DNA of 64,000 nt from Qipengyuania gaetbuli (GTDB lineage: Bacteria; Pseudomonadota; Alphaproteobacteria; Sphingomonadales; Sphingomonadaceae): contig NZ_JAIVLR010000002.1 in the NCBI RefSeq assembly GCF_020524765.1, forward strand, positions 336,501 through 400,500. The letters run 5' to 3'. A model generated the notes under the pieces. That model ran no database searches, was not told the origin of the DNA, and saw only the letters and a program-made list of their open reading frames with translations. A program made the position numbers and the translations under genes. This document shows, piece by piece, positions 56,581-64,000 of this stretch. Within the stretch, counting starts at the first letter, position 1. Each line of letters opens with the position of its first letter.

Positions 56581-58224
56581 ATGTATCGATCGATGAAAAA
56601 CAGCAGATGGCGCGGCGCGGCCCTGGTCGCGCTCGCCATCGCCGCGACCCCGCTTGCTGCGCAGGAAGTGGTGCAGCCGCTCCCGCCGGAAGGTTCTGAC
56701 GACCTCAACTCGGCATTGCAGCGGCTGGCACGCAATTCGGGCGACGTCGCAGCCCTGCTCGACGCTGGCGAAGCGGCGCTCAAGCTTGGCGACATTCCCG
56801 CAGCCATCGGTTTCTTCGGCCGCGCCCAGGACATCGCGCCTGCCAATTCGCGCATCACGCTGGGCCTTGCGCGCGCCTATACCTATTCCCGTCGCCCCGT
56901 TGAGGCGTTGCAGCTCTTCGCCGAGGCGGAGCGGGCAGGGGTCGCACCTGCACTGATGGCCGCCGATCGCGGGCTCGCCTTCGATCTCGTCGGCGATGCG
57001 GCGAGTGCGCAGGCGCTGTACCGGCTGGCGCTGTCGCAGGGCGAGAATTCCGATATCCGTCGCAATCTCGCGCTCAGCCAGGCGATATCCGGTGACAAGG
57101 CCGGGTTCGAGGCGACGCTGCTGCCGCTGCTGCAGCAGGGCGACAATGCCGCGTTCCGGACCCGTGCGTTCGGCCTTGCCGTGCTCGGCGAGGTCGAGGC
57201 CGCGGTGAAGATCGCGCGCGACATGATGCCCACCCCCATGGCTTCGCGGGTGGAACCTTACCTGCGCTACATGCCGCAGTTGACGCCCGCGCAGCAGGCG
57301 GCCGCAGGGACGCTCGGCGTATTCCCGCGCACGGCAGCGATCGGGCGCGACGATCCGGCGATCGCCGGCTTCGACAGTTCCGCCGTGCGCGGAGCAGATG
57401 CAGGTCTTGCCCCGCAAGGCCCGCCGATGGGTTCGCAGCTCGAGCGTACCCGCGCGCAGCAGCAGGCACAGGCCCAAAGGCCGGCACCGGCGCCGACGCC
57501 TGCCCCATCGCCCGAACCGCGCCGCGCCGCACCGCAGGTGGCGAGCACGATCCCGGCCTTCGAGCGCTCGGTCACGAGCCGGCCGCGCATCGAACCCGTG
57601 GTGCAGCGACCTGCGCCGCCGCCGCCACCTCCTCCGGCGCCTGCTCCCGCGCCGACGCCCACGCCTGCACCCACACCGCAGATTGCGTCGACTGTCAGCG
57701 AGCCGGTCGTCGTTGCGCGGGGAGAGCTTCCGGCAACGACACCCGTGTCGCAGGCCGCGCCGCCTCCGCCTCCGTCGCCAGCACCGCCGCCTACCGCGCC
57801 TGCACCGGCCGAGCCGGAGCCGAGCGTCGCGGATGCTTTCGCCGATTTCGACCTTGCGCAAACCAGCGCCACCCCGCGCGCCGGTGCGGTGGATATCACC
57901 CGCATCAAGGCCCCGCGCGAGGTGGAGGCACCGCCTCCGCCGCCCCCGCCGAAACATCCCGCACGCCACTGGGTGCAGGTCGCGACCGGCAAGGATCTGA
58001 AGGCGCTGGGCTTCGACTGGCGCCGGATTTCGCGCAAGGCGGATGGCGCGCTCGACAAGAAGGGTCCGTTCACCACGCCTTGGGGCGAAGCGAACCGCCT
58101 GCTGGCCGGGCCTTACGAATCGCGCGATGCCGCGCGCGCCATGGTGACCCGCCTGAAAGAGCTGGAAATCGACAGTTTCCCGTTTTCCAGCGACGAGGGC
58201 CAGGAGATTGCGCCGCTCGATTGA
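56581..58224 (+). CDS. TPR and SPOR domain protein, secreted
   Basis: 547 residues. Signal peptide GAALVALAIAATPLAAQ. A helical repeat region (about 40-190) with TPR-like spacing (AALLDAGEAALKLGDIPAAIGFFGRAQDIAP), then a long Pro/Ala-rich linker including runs of seven prolines, and a C-terminal SPOR domain (about 460-535, HWVQVATGKDLKALGFDWRRI). Immediately after ftsZ, so a septal or peptidoglycan-remodelling role is likely; close relatives occur at this place in related genomes (inference). Confidence 0.8.
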   Translation: MYRSMKNSRWRGAALVALAIAATPLAAQEVVQPLPPEGSDDLNSALQRLARNSGDVAALLDAGEAALKLGDIPAAIGFFGRAQDIAPANSRITLGLARAYTYSRRPVEALQLFAEAERAGVAPALMAADRGLAFDLVGDAASAQALYRLALSQGENSDIRRNLALSQAISGDKAGFEATLLPLLQQGDNAAFRTRAFGLAVLGEVEAAVKIARDMMPTPMASRVEPYLRYMPQLTPAQQAAAGTLGVFPRTAAIGRDDPAIAGFDSSAVRGADAGLAPQGPPMGSQLERTRAQQQAQAQRPAPAPTPAPSPEPRRAAPQVASTIPAFERSVTSRPRIEPVVQRPAPPPPPPPAPAPAPTPTPAPTPQIASTVSEPVVVARGELPATTPVSQAAPPPPPSPAPPPTAPAPAEPEPSVADAFADFDLAQTSATPRAGAVDITRIKAPREVEAPPPPPPPKHPARHWVQVATGKDLKALGFDWRRISRKADGALDKKGPFTTPWGEANRLLAGPYESRDAARAMVTRLKELEIDSFPFSSDEGQEIAPLD

Positions 58225-58251
58225 GCGGGGCTCGCCTATCCGTATCCTGCA

Positions 58252-58276
58252 GCTTGTGCACAGGGTTTGCACAAGC
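58252..58276. repeat. Inverted repeat between the SPOR gene and the YbjN gene
   Basis: Perfect 9-base arms GCTTGTGCA and TGCACAAGC with a 7-base loop. No T-run follows. It lies about 28 bases after the SPOR gene stop and about 97 bases before the YbjN-type gene; it may be an operator or an RNA stem. Confidence 0.4.
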
Positions 58277-58372
58277 CGCTTGCGTTCTCCCCAGCACCCT
58301 CGCGCAGGCCGATTGCCAAGCCGCCACGCCGTTCTGCAAAAGGCGTCCCATGAGAGCCACGGGATCGCCAGA

Positions 58373-58876
58373 ATGAGAACCTCGGAAAGCCGGTTCGAGG
58401 CCGAAGAGGACGCCGCTCCACTCGACATGCTGATGGCCCTGTTCGAGGCCCGCGGCTGGGCCTGCGGGTCGTCGGGCGAGGAAATGAGCGGCGAGGTACC
58501 GGGCAGCTGGACCAGTTACCAGCTGCGCGGAATCTGGCGCCCTGAAGACATGGTGCTGCAACTGCTGTGCCTGCCGGAAATCCGCATCCCGGATGAAAAG
58601 CGGGCGGTGGCGCAGGAACTGGTGACGCTGGTCAACGAGCAGATGTGGCTCGGCCATTTCGACATCTGGTCGAACGGCGGCGTGCTGCTCTATCGCAATG
58701 GCACCATCCTGGGCGACGAAGGGCTGCTCAGCCTGTCGCAGGCGCAGTCGCTGGTCGAAATCGCGGTCGAGGAATGCGACCGGTTCTACCCGGCGTTCCA
58801 ATTCGTGCTGTGGGGCGACAAGACCCCGCGCGAGGCGCTGAAGGCGGCCATGGTGGATGCGGCCGGAGAAGCCTGA
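58373..58876 (+). CDS. YbjN-domain protein
   Basis: 167 residues. The pattern DMLMALFEARGWACGSSGEEMSGEVPGSW and the later LVNEQMWLGHFDIWSNGGVLLYRNGTIL match the YbjN fold, a type III secretion chaperone-like fold of unknown role; in alphaproteobacteria it is found near core genes. Cytoplasmic, no signal. Start ATG 58373. Function unknown. Confidence 0.82.
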   Translation: MRTSESRFEAEEDAAPLDMLMALFEARGWACGSSGEEMSGEVPGSWTSYQLRGIWRPEDMVLQLLCLPEIRIPDEKRAVAQELVTLVNEQMWLGHFDIWSNGGVLLYRNGTILGDEGLLSLSQAQSLVEIAVEECDRFYPAFQFVLWGDKTPREALKAAMVDAAGEA

Positions 58877-59008
58877 CCGCAGGGCCCAAATGGTTGATTT
58901 GCGTTAGCCAAGGGCGTTCCGGTTTCGCTTGAAATCGACCGGAGAAACACCGATATTCGTGTCCGGAGCGCCGCACTATTGTGTGAGGCGCGCAGAGGAG
59001 TTTTGACA

Positions 59009-59791
59009 ATGTCCGACTGGAACGACACCGACCGTAGGACGGGCGCAACGTCCGTACCGCGCGCGGGCGACGCCGTATCCCGCCAGACCACTTTCGATGC
59101 TGGCCTGCGCCAGCACATGCTGTCGATCTACAACATGATGGCATCGGGCGTGCTGCTGACCGGCATCGTCGCGCTGCTGTTCGTCAACACGGCGCTGTTC
59201 GAAGCGGCCTACCGGGTCGTGCCGACCGCGGCAGGCAACGCCATCCAGCCGACTATGCTGGGTTGGATCATCTCGCTTTCGCCGCTGGCCTTTATCCTCG
59301 TCCTCAGCTTCGGCGGGGTGGCGCGGTTCAGCAAGACGACGCTTCAGGCGATGTTCTGGGGCTTCGCCGTGTTGTTTGGCATGTCGATGTCGACGATTTT
59401 CGCCACCTACACGGGTGAATCGATCGCTTCGGCCTTCTTCGCCTCGGCCGCTGCCTTCGCCGGCCTCAGCCTGTTCGGCTACACCACGCAGAAGAACCTG
59501 TCTGGTTGGGGCAGCTTCCTGCTGATGGGCCTGATCGGCATCATCGTGGCGATGCTGCTGAACGCATTCTTCTTCCAGTCGGGCGCCATGGGCCTGGTGA
59601 TCAATATCCTCGGCGTGCTGATCTTCGCCGGCTTCACCGCCTACGACACCCAGCGCCTGAAGAATGAATACAGCTACGTCCGCGGCACCGAATATGCGGG
59701 CAAGGCCGTCGTGATGGGCGCTCTCAGCCTCTATCTCGACTTCATCAACCTGTTCATGTTCCTGCTGCAGTTCCTGGGCAACCGCGAGTAA
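59009..59791 (+). CDS. Bax inhibitor-1/YccA family membrane protein
   Basis: 260 residues, seven predicted membrane helices after a soluble N-terminus (1-35). Typical YccA/BI-1 features include the helix 1 segment LRQHMLSIYNMMASGVLLTGIVALLF and the C-terminal FTAYDTQRLKNEY with the conserved Asp of the pH/calcium-sensing pair. Members leak calcium or modulate FtsH proteolysis. Start at ATG 59009, with GAGGAG upstream. Ends before a strong terminator. Confidence 0.9.
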   Translation: MSDWNDTDRRTGATSVPRAGDAVSRQTTFDAGLRQHMLSIYNMMASGVLLTGIVALLFVNTALFEAAYRVVPTAAGNAIQPTMLGWIISLSPLAFILVLSFGGVARFSKTTLQAMFWGFAVLFGMSMSTIFATYTGESIASAFFASAAAFAGLSLFGYTTQKNLSGWGSFLLMGLIGIIVAMLLNAFFFQSGAMGLVINILGVLIFAGFTAYDTQRLKNEYSYVRGTEYAGKAVVMGALSLYLDFINLFMFLLQFLGNRE

Positions 59792-59829
59792 TTCGCTCCG
59801 CCCGTCGCAGCAGCGACTCTCTTCATCGT

Positions 59830-59865
59830 GCCCGGGGCGTAACTTGCGCCCCGGGCATTTTCTTT
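59830..59865 (+). terminator. Intrinsic terminator after the Bax-inhibitor gene
   Basis: Perfect 10-base arms GCCCGGGGCG and CGCCCCGGGC, 7-base loop TAACTTG, followed by ATTTTCTTT. It lies 39 bases after the stop and is the clearest terminator in the window. Confidence 0.9.
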
Positions 59866-59963
59866 GGTTCTGCTTGCGGCTAGGTTTCGGCCACGCTTCA
59901 TCGCCGGTCAATGCAGGCAGGCGCATGTTGGGGTCGCACATGCTTGAGGAGGGTCAGCGCGCC

Positions 59964-60905
59964 GTGAGCCGCCGTTCGAACATCACAATCCGCTTCACCG
60001 CCATTGCCGGCGGTCTGCTCGCACTTGCCGCCTGTGCCACTCCGCCGCCGCCCCCGCCTCCGCCGCCGCCTCCGCCGCCCCCTCCGGTGGTGATCCCGCC
60101 GCGTCCGGTCCCGCCGATGGGCGCGACTACGGGCATGACGATCCCGCTGGTGGCGAACGGCGTACGCCAGACCGTCAATGCCAACCTCACACCGTCGCAG
60201 ACGACGTGGAACCTGCGTTCGGCCCTGAACGTGGCTGCGCTCAATTGCCCCGAGCCGATGCGTACCTCGATCGTCGACAATTACGGTGCTTTCCTGAAGC
60301 GCAATGCGCGCCAGCTGTCCGCCACCAATCGCGCCCTGCAGAGCGAATTCCGCCAGAAGTACGGCGCGACCTATCGCGACGTGCAGGATTCCTACATGAC
60401 GCAGGTCTACAACTATTTCGCGTTGCCGCCGGCGCTGAAGAACTTCTGCGACGTGTCCTATTCCGTCAGCCAGGAAGTGCTGCTGGCAGAGCCGAACACG
60501 CTCGACAGCTTCGCGGCGGTCGCGCTGCCGCGGATCGAGTCGGTGTTCAACGATTTCTACCGCGCTTACGAGCAGTACCGCGTCGATCTGGCGGCCTGGG
60601 ATTCGCGATACGGCCCGTCGTCCGTGACCACCACGGTGCAGGGTTACACCAACCCGCTCGATCCAAGGGTCAATGTCGCACCGGGGCAGACGCTGGTGAA
60701 CTCCATGCCGGCAACCGCGCCGCGTAGCGCCACGGCTTCGACGCAGGTCCCGCCTGCGTCCGCGCAGCAGCCGGTCGTGGTCGCCACGCAGAACCCGGCG
60801 ACGGGCGAAACCACCACGGCATTGCCGACGCAGGGACCGATCTTCCAGTCGGGCGAAGTCGTGCAGGGCCAGGTCGGCCCGGTCGATACGCCGGACCCGC
60901 GTTAA
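59964..60905 (+). CDS. Proline-rich lipoprotein, unknown
   Basis: 313 residues. Signal with lipobox LLALAAC, then CAT followed by 15 consecutive prolines, then a helical domain with two cysteines (ALNCPEPM, NFCDV). C-terminal third is Thr/Ala/Gln-rich and probably disordered. GTG 59964 chosen as start because GAGGAGG sits 10 bases before it; upstream in-frame ATGs at 59925 and 59940 lack this. No recognised family. The polyproline run should need EF-P for efficient translation. Confidence 0.75.
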   Translation: MSRRSNITIRFTAIAGGLLALAACATPPPPPPPPPPPPPPPVVIPPRPVPPMGATTGMTIPLVANGVRQTVNANLTPSQTTWNLRSALNVAALNCPEPMRTSIVDNYGAFLKRNARQLSATNRALQSEFRQKYGATYRDVQDSYMTQVYNYFALPPALKNFCDVSYSVSQEVLLAEPNTLDSFAAVALPRIESVFNDFYRAYEQYRVDLAAWDSRYGPSSVTTTVQGYTNPLDPRVNVAPGQTLVNSMPATAPRSATASTQVPPASAQQPVVVATQNPATGETTTALPTQGPIFQSGEVVQGQVGPVDTPDPR

Positions 60906-60911
60906 GCGTTC

Positions 60912-62408
60912 TCAGACGGGCGAATAGTCGGGAAAATTGCGCGCGCAGGCGGCCAGCATCGCGCGGGTCGCCTCCACATCCGCGACATCCAGCCCTGGTG
61001 GTGCGGCCTGCATCTTCTCGCGCGGCGGGAAGGTGCCATAGCCTGCGAACAGCGCATACCAGCTCATCGCGGCATAGGCCGGTTCCTGCCCGTAAATGGC
61101 AGCATTTGCCTCGATTATGGGCTGTTGCGTGAACCATGCCGTCATCATCGACTTGAGATTGTCGGACAGCGCCTGGTTGGCGGCATTTTCCCGCCAGTAA
61201 TCCGTGTCGCTGCGCTGGTTCACCCGGTAGTGGGCGACGATGTAGTCGCGGATCCCGTCGTAGCGAGTAGCGATACGCTGGTTGAATTCGTCGCAGTGCC
61301 GGTCGGTGAAACCGCCGCTTTCATAGGCACTGGCAAAATCGAGCGCTGTGGCGATGACGATATGCAGCGCAGTCGCCTCGAGCGGTTCAATGAAACCTTG
61401 TGAAAGTCCGGCTGCAAGGCAGTTGCGCGTCCAGCTGTTCTCCAGCCGGCCGACCTTCATCTGCAGGAAGCGCGCCTGCGGTTCGTCCGGTCCGAGGCCG
61501 AGTGCCGCGCGCAGTTCAGCTTCGGCCTGCTCGTCGGAAATGTGGCGGGAGGAATAGACATAGCCGTTCCCCACGCGAGTCGTCAGCGGGATCGACCAGC
61601 GCCAGCCGGCCTTCATCGCGACGCTTTCGGTCTGCGGGACCACAGGGCCGGAATGAGGGGTGGGCAAGACCACCGCGCGGTCGTTGAACAGGTTCTCCGC
61701 GAACGGGATGAACCGTTCACCCAGTTTCTGCTGGGCAATCAGCGCGGCGAAGCCCGAACAATCGACGAAGAGATCGCCCTCCACGCGTTCCCCGCCTTCG
61801 CACAGGAGTGCAGCCACGTCGCCGCGCGCATCCAGTTCGACGTCCTCAACCTTCAGCGCCCGGTGTTCGACGCCGCGCGGCACGGCCCAGTCGCGCAGGA
61901 ACGCGCCGAGCTTGTGGGCATCGAAATGGTAGCCGTAGCTTTGCGGGAAGGGAAAGTTGGCGTCCGGCTGCGGCCCCTTGCGGCCCGAAGCGAGCGTCGC
62001 TGCAAGAAACCAGTCGTCCGGGTGGGCGGGGACGTCCACCCCGCGGCGCCGCAACGCGCAATTGTGGGTGAAGCCGGGCTCGGTATGCAGGTCGACAGGG
62101 CCGGGGAAGGGGTGGAAATAGCTCTCGCAGCCTTCCCGCTCGCTCCAGCCGGTGAAACGGATACCGAGCTTGTAGGTGGCGTCGCAGGCGGCCATCCAGT
62201 CCGCCTCGGCGATGCCGAGATGGTCGAAGAACGCCTTGAGCTGCGGTGTCGAGCCTTCGCCCACGCCGATGATGCCGATGGCGGGGCTTTCGACGACAGT
62301 GACGCTGCCACCGCGCCCGCCCCATTCGCGGTGCAGCAGGCAGGCGGTAATCCAGCCTGCACTGCCGCCGCCCAGCACGACGACGCGGGGCGGTTTGGCC
62401 GCGTCCAT
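60912..62408 (-). CDS. Flavin-dependent tryptophan halogenase family protein
   Basis: 498 residues. FAD-binding GGGSAGW at the start, the catalytic lysine K80 (PrnA K79 equivalent) in ATYKLGIRFTGW, the halogenase signature WRWSIP at 269-274, and the active-site Glu E341 in FIEPLEAT. All key halogenase residues are present. Substrate unknown; in Caulobacter, Xanthomonas and sphingomonads such genes cluster with TonB receptors and carbohydrate enzymes. The start overlaps the GH97 stop by one base, so it is translated from the same mRNA as the downstream partner in the leftward direction. Confidence 0.88.
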   Translation of the reverse strand: MDAAKPPRVVVLGGGSAGWITACLLHREWGGRGGSVTVVESPAIGIIGVGEGSTPQLKAFFDHLGIAEADWMAACDATYKLGIRFTGWSEREGCESYFHPFPGPVDLHTEPGFTHNCALRRRGVDVPAHPDDWFLAATLASGRKGPQPDANFPFPQSYGYHFDAHKLGAFLRDWAVPRGVEHRALKVEDVELDARGDVAALLCEGGERVEGDLFVDCSGFAALIAQQKLGERFIPFAENLFNDRAVVLPTPHSGPVVPQTESVAMKAGWRWSIPLTTRVGNGYVYSSRHISDEQAEAELRAALGLGPDEPQARFLQMKVGRLENSWTRNCLAAGLSQGFIEPLEATALHIVIATALDFASAYESGGFTDRHCDEFNQRIATRYDGIRDYIVAHYRVNQRSDTDYWRENAANQALSDNLKSMMTAWFTQQPIIEANAAIYGQEPAYAAMSWYALFAGYGTFPPREKMQAAPPGLDVADVEATRAMLAACARNFPDYSPV

Positions 62409-64000
62409 CACCCCAGCGGCACGAACTCGATCGCAAAGCCGCCCGCAGGGGCGAGGCGAAGGTCGAGTGTCTTGTCGGAGGTCACGGTCATGGTCTCGAC
62501 CTCCATCGCATGGCGATCGGCTCCAAGTCCATCGGCCTTTGCCCCGTCGCGCCACACGGTCGCGCGGTAGCTCTTGCCCGGATCGAGGAAACTGAGCGGC
62601 ACCTTTGCCTGCCGTTCCTTGTCATCGGTCACGGCGCCGACGTACCAGTTCAGCGTGTTGCGATCGCGCCGGGCGATGACCGCGAATTCGCCGACCTTGC
62701 CGTCGACCAGCATGCTTTCAGCCCAATCGGCCGGCACACGTTTCACGAAGTCAAGCGCCTGCGGGTATTTCGCGATATTTTCCGGCAAGTCGGCGACCAT
62801 CTGGATGGGCGAGTAGATCGCCACGTAGAAGGCCAGTTGGCGGGCAAGCGTGCTGGGAATGTCCGCTGCTTCGGCCCCGCGTCCTTCCAGCGAGAAGACG
62901 CCCGGCGTATAGTCCATCGGTCCTGCCAGCAGGCGGGTGAAGATCATCTCGGGCACGTGCCCGGCATCGTTCTTGGGCACGCCCCAGGCATCGTATTCTG
63001 CACCGCGCGCGCCCTCACGGCTAACCCAGTTGGGATAGGTGCGGCGCAGGCCCGTGTCCTTGATCGGCTCGTGCGGATTGACGGCGATCTTGTGCTCGGC
63101 GGCTTCCTTCACGACCTTGAGGTGGTGGCGCGCCATTTCCTGCCCGTCGTGCCAGACCAGGATTTCGCCTTCGCCGTTTTCATCTGCGGGGGCGATCACG
63201 CTGCCCGCGTCGGCGACATAGCCGGTTTTGACCGCATCGATGCCGAGCCGCTCGTAGAACGCCATCGCGTCTGCCAGTTGCTCTTCATAGACCTTGATGT
63301 TGCCGCCGGTTTCATGGTGGCCGATGATGCGCACGCCCTTTTCGCGGGCATAGGCGGCTACCGCCTCGATATCGAAATCGGGATAGGCGGTGGTGAAATC
63401 GAAATCGCGGCCATTGCCGAACCAGTTGCCGTCCCAGCCCAGGTTCCAGCCTTCGATCAGCACGCCGCGAAACCCGTGTTCGGCTGCGAAATCGATATGC
63501 TTCATAGCATTCTCGGTGGTCGCGCCATGCTTGGCACCGCTCGCCCAGCTGGTGTTGTCGAGATGCATTTCCCACCAGATGCCGATGTACTTGTGGGGCG
63601 TGAACCAGCTGACGTCGCCGAGCTTGTTCGGCTCGTTGAGGTTGAGGATGATATTGCTCTCGAACAGGCCCTTGGGGTTGCTGGCGATCTGGATCGTGCG
63701 CCAGGGGGTTGTGAAAGCACCTTCGCGGATGACCTTGGGCCCGCGGGGCGAAGGCGATAGCAGGGCGCGAAAGCGTGTGCTGTCCATGCGCTTGAGCCAC
63801 ATGCCCGAATAATCGACCAGCGCAGCTTCGTGGAAGGAGAGGTGGATGCCATTGTCCATGACCATGGTGACGGGCGTGTGGACCGTCGAAAGCGCGCTGA
63901 CAGGCGTCTTCTGGTACAGGTACTCGTAGCGGTTCCAGTCACCTGCAGGGATCGACCAGGCAGTGCCGTCGCCCGCAATGTTGAATTCGGTCAGTTCGTC
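62408..64000 (-). CDS. Glycoside hydrolase family 97 (alpha-glucosidase, SusB-like), 5' end missing
   Basis: The 531 C-terminal residues are visible and the frame stays open to the window edge. The TIM barrel shows HHETGGN, KTGYVADAG, NPHEPIKDTGLRRTYPNWVSREGARGAEYDAW and GPMDYTPG, matching inverting-type GH97 with Glu-based catalytic residues; family members are usually 650-700 residues, so about 120-170 are missing. Likely periplasmic alpha-glucosidase for malto-oligosaccharides. Coupled with the halogenase gene. Confidence 0.93.
   Translation of the reverse strand, partial: DELTEFNIAGDGTAWSIPAGDWNRYEYLYQKTPVSALSTVHTPVTMVMDNGIHLSFHEAALVDYSGMWLKRMDSTRFRALLSPSPRGPKVIREGAFTTPWRTIQIASNPKGLFESNIILNLNEPNKLGDVSWFTPHKYIGIWWEMHLDNTSWASGAKHGATTENAMKHIDFAAEHGFRGVLIEGWNLGWDGNWFGNGRDFDFTTAYPDFDIEAVAAYAREKGVRIIGHHETGGNIKVYEEQLADAMAFYERLGIDAVKTGYVADAGSVIAPADENGEGEILVWHDGQEMARHHLKVVKEAAEHKIAVNPHEPIKDTGLRRTYPNWVSREGARGAEYDAWGVPKNDAGHVPEMIFTRLLAGPMDYTPGVFSLEGRGAEAADIPSTLARQLAFYVAIYSPIQMVADLPENIAKYPQALDFVKRVPADWAESMLVDGKVGEFAVIARRDRNTLNWYVGAVTDDKERQAKVPLSFLDPGKSYRATVWRDGAKADGLGADRHAMEVETMTVTSDKTLDLRLAPAGGFAIEFVPLG

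Overview
The window reads as a stretch of core chromosome from a high-GC alphaproteobacterium, most likely Sphingomonadales, family Erythrobacteraceae (Erythrobacter, Qipengyuania, Altererythrobacter or relatives). This is inferred from gene order and protein style: ispH-thrB-rnhA, argS-SPOR-nagZ-scpA-scpB-tatABC, tamA-tamB, glnB-glnA, a complete mraZ-to-ftsZ cluster, and many small lipoproteins and SPOR proteins. No rRNA, tRNA, CRISPR array, insertion sequence or integrase was found. About 60 genes are called and cover nearly all of the window. The first and last genes run off the edges.

Layout. 1-4031: end of an alpha/beta hydrolase, an FAD oxidoreductase, a YegP-like small protein, then the leftward block ispH-thrB-rnhA. 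4101-11315: a lipoprotein, argS, a membrane SPOR protein, nagZ (peptidoglycan recycling), scpA/scpB (chromosome segregation) and tatABC (export of folded proteins). 11300-21613: a secreted amidohydrolase, threonine ammonia-lyase, the N-end-rule transferase bpt, and the tamA-tamB outer-membrane assembly pair. 21607-27412 (leftward): FAS1 lipoprotein, an unknown Gly/Asn-rich secreted protein, a GH24 lysozyme, glnA, glnB behind a probable sigma-54 promoter, argC and an SH3 protein. 27475-37385: aminopeptidase, map, ccmBA, phhB, an esterase, an SDR, an AlkA-type glycosylase, a ferredoxin, cysK and two unknown envelope proteins.

37386-56536 is the division and cell-wall (dcw) cluster: mraZ-rsmH-ftsL-ftsI-murE-murF-mraY-murD-ftsW-murG-murC-murB-ddl-ftsQ-ftsA-ftsZ. 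Most junctions are 1-8 base start/stop overlaps. The only substantial internal gap is the 133-base leader before ftsZ. The mraZ leader carries an extended -10 element and five helically phased TCCC boxes. The ftsZ leader carries an exact DnaA box and an inverted repeat. 56581-60905: a TPR/SPOR protein, a YbjN protein, a Bax-inhibitor-1 membrane protein with a strong terminator, and a proline-rich lipoprotein. 60912-64000 (leftward) is the only accessory-looking segment: a flavin-dependent halogenase-family protein translationally coupled to a GH97 alpha-glucosidase, as in TonB-linked carbohydrate loci.

I did not find a convincing new multi-gene system. The best leads are regulatory (phased boxes before mraZ, the glnB control region, DnaA and CtrA sites), an apparent missing start codon in tamA, the duplicated module in the Gly/Asn-rich protein, and the halogenase/GH97 pair. 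All functions are inferred by reading; no database search was run.
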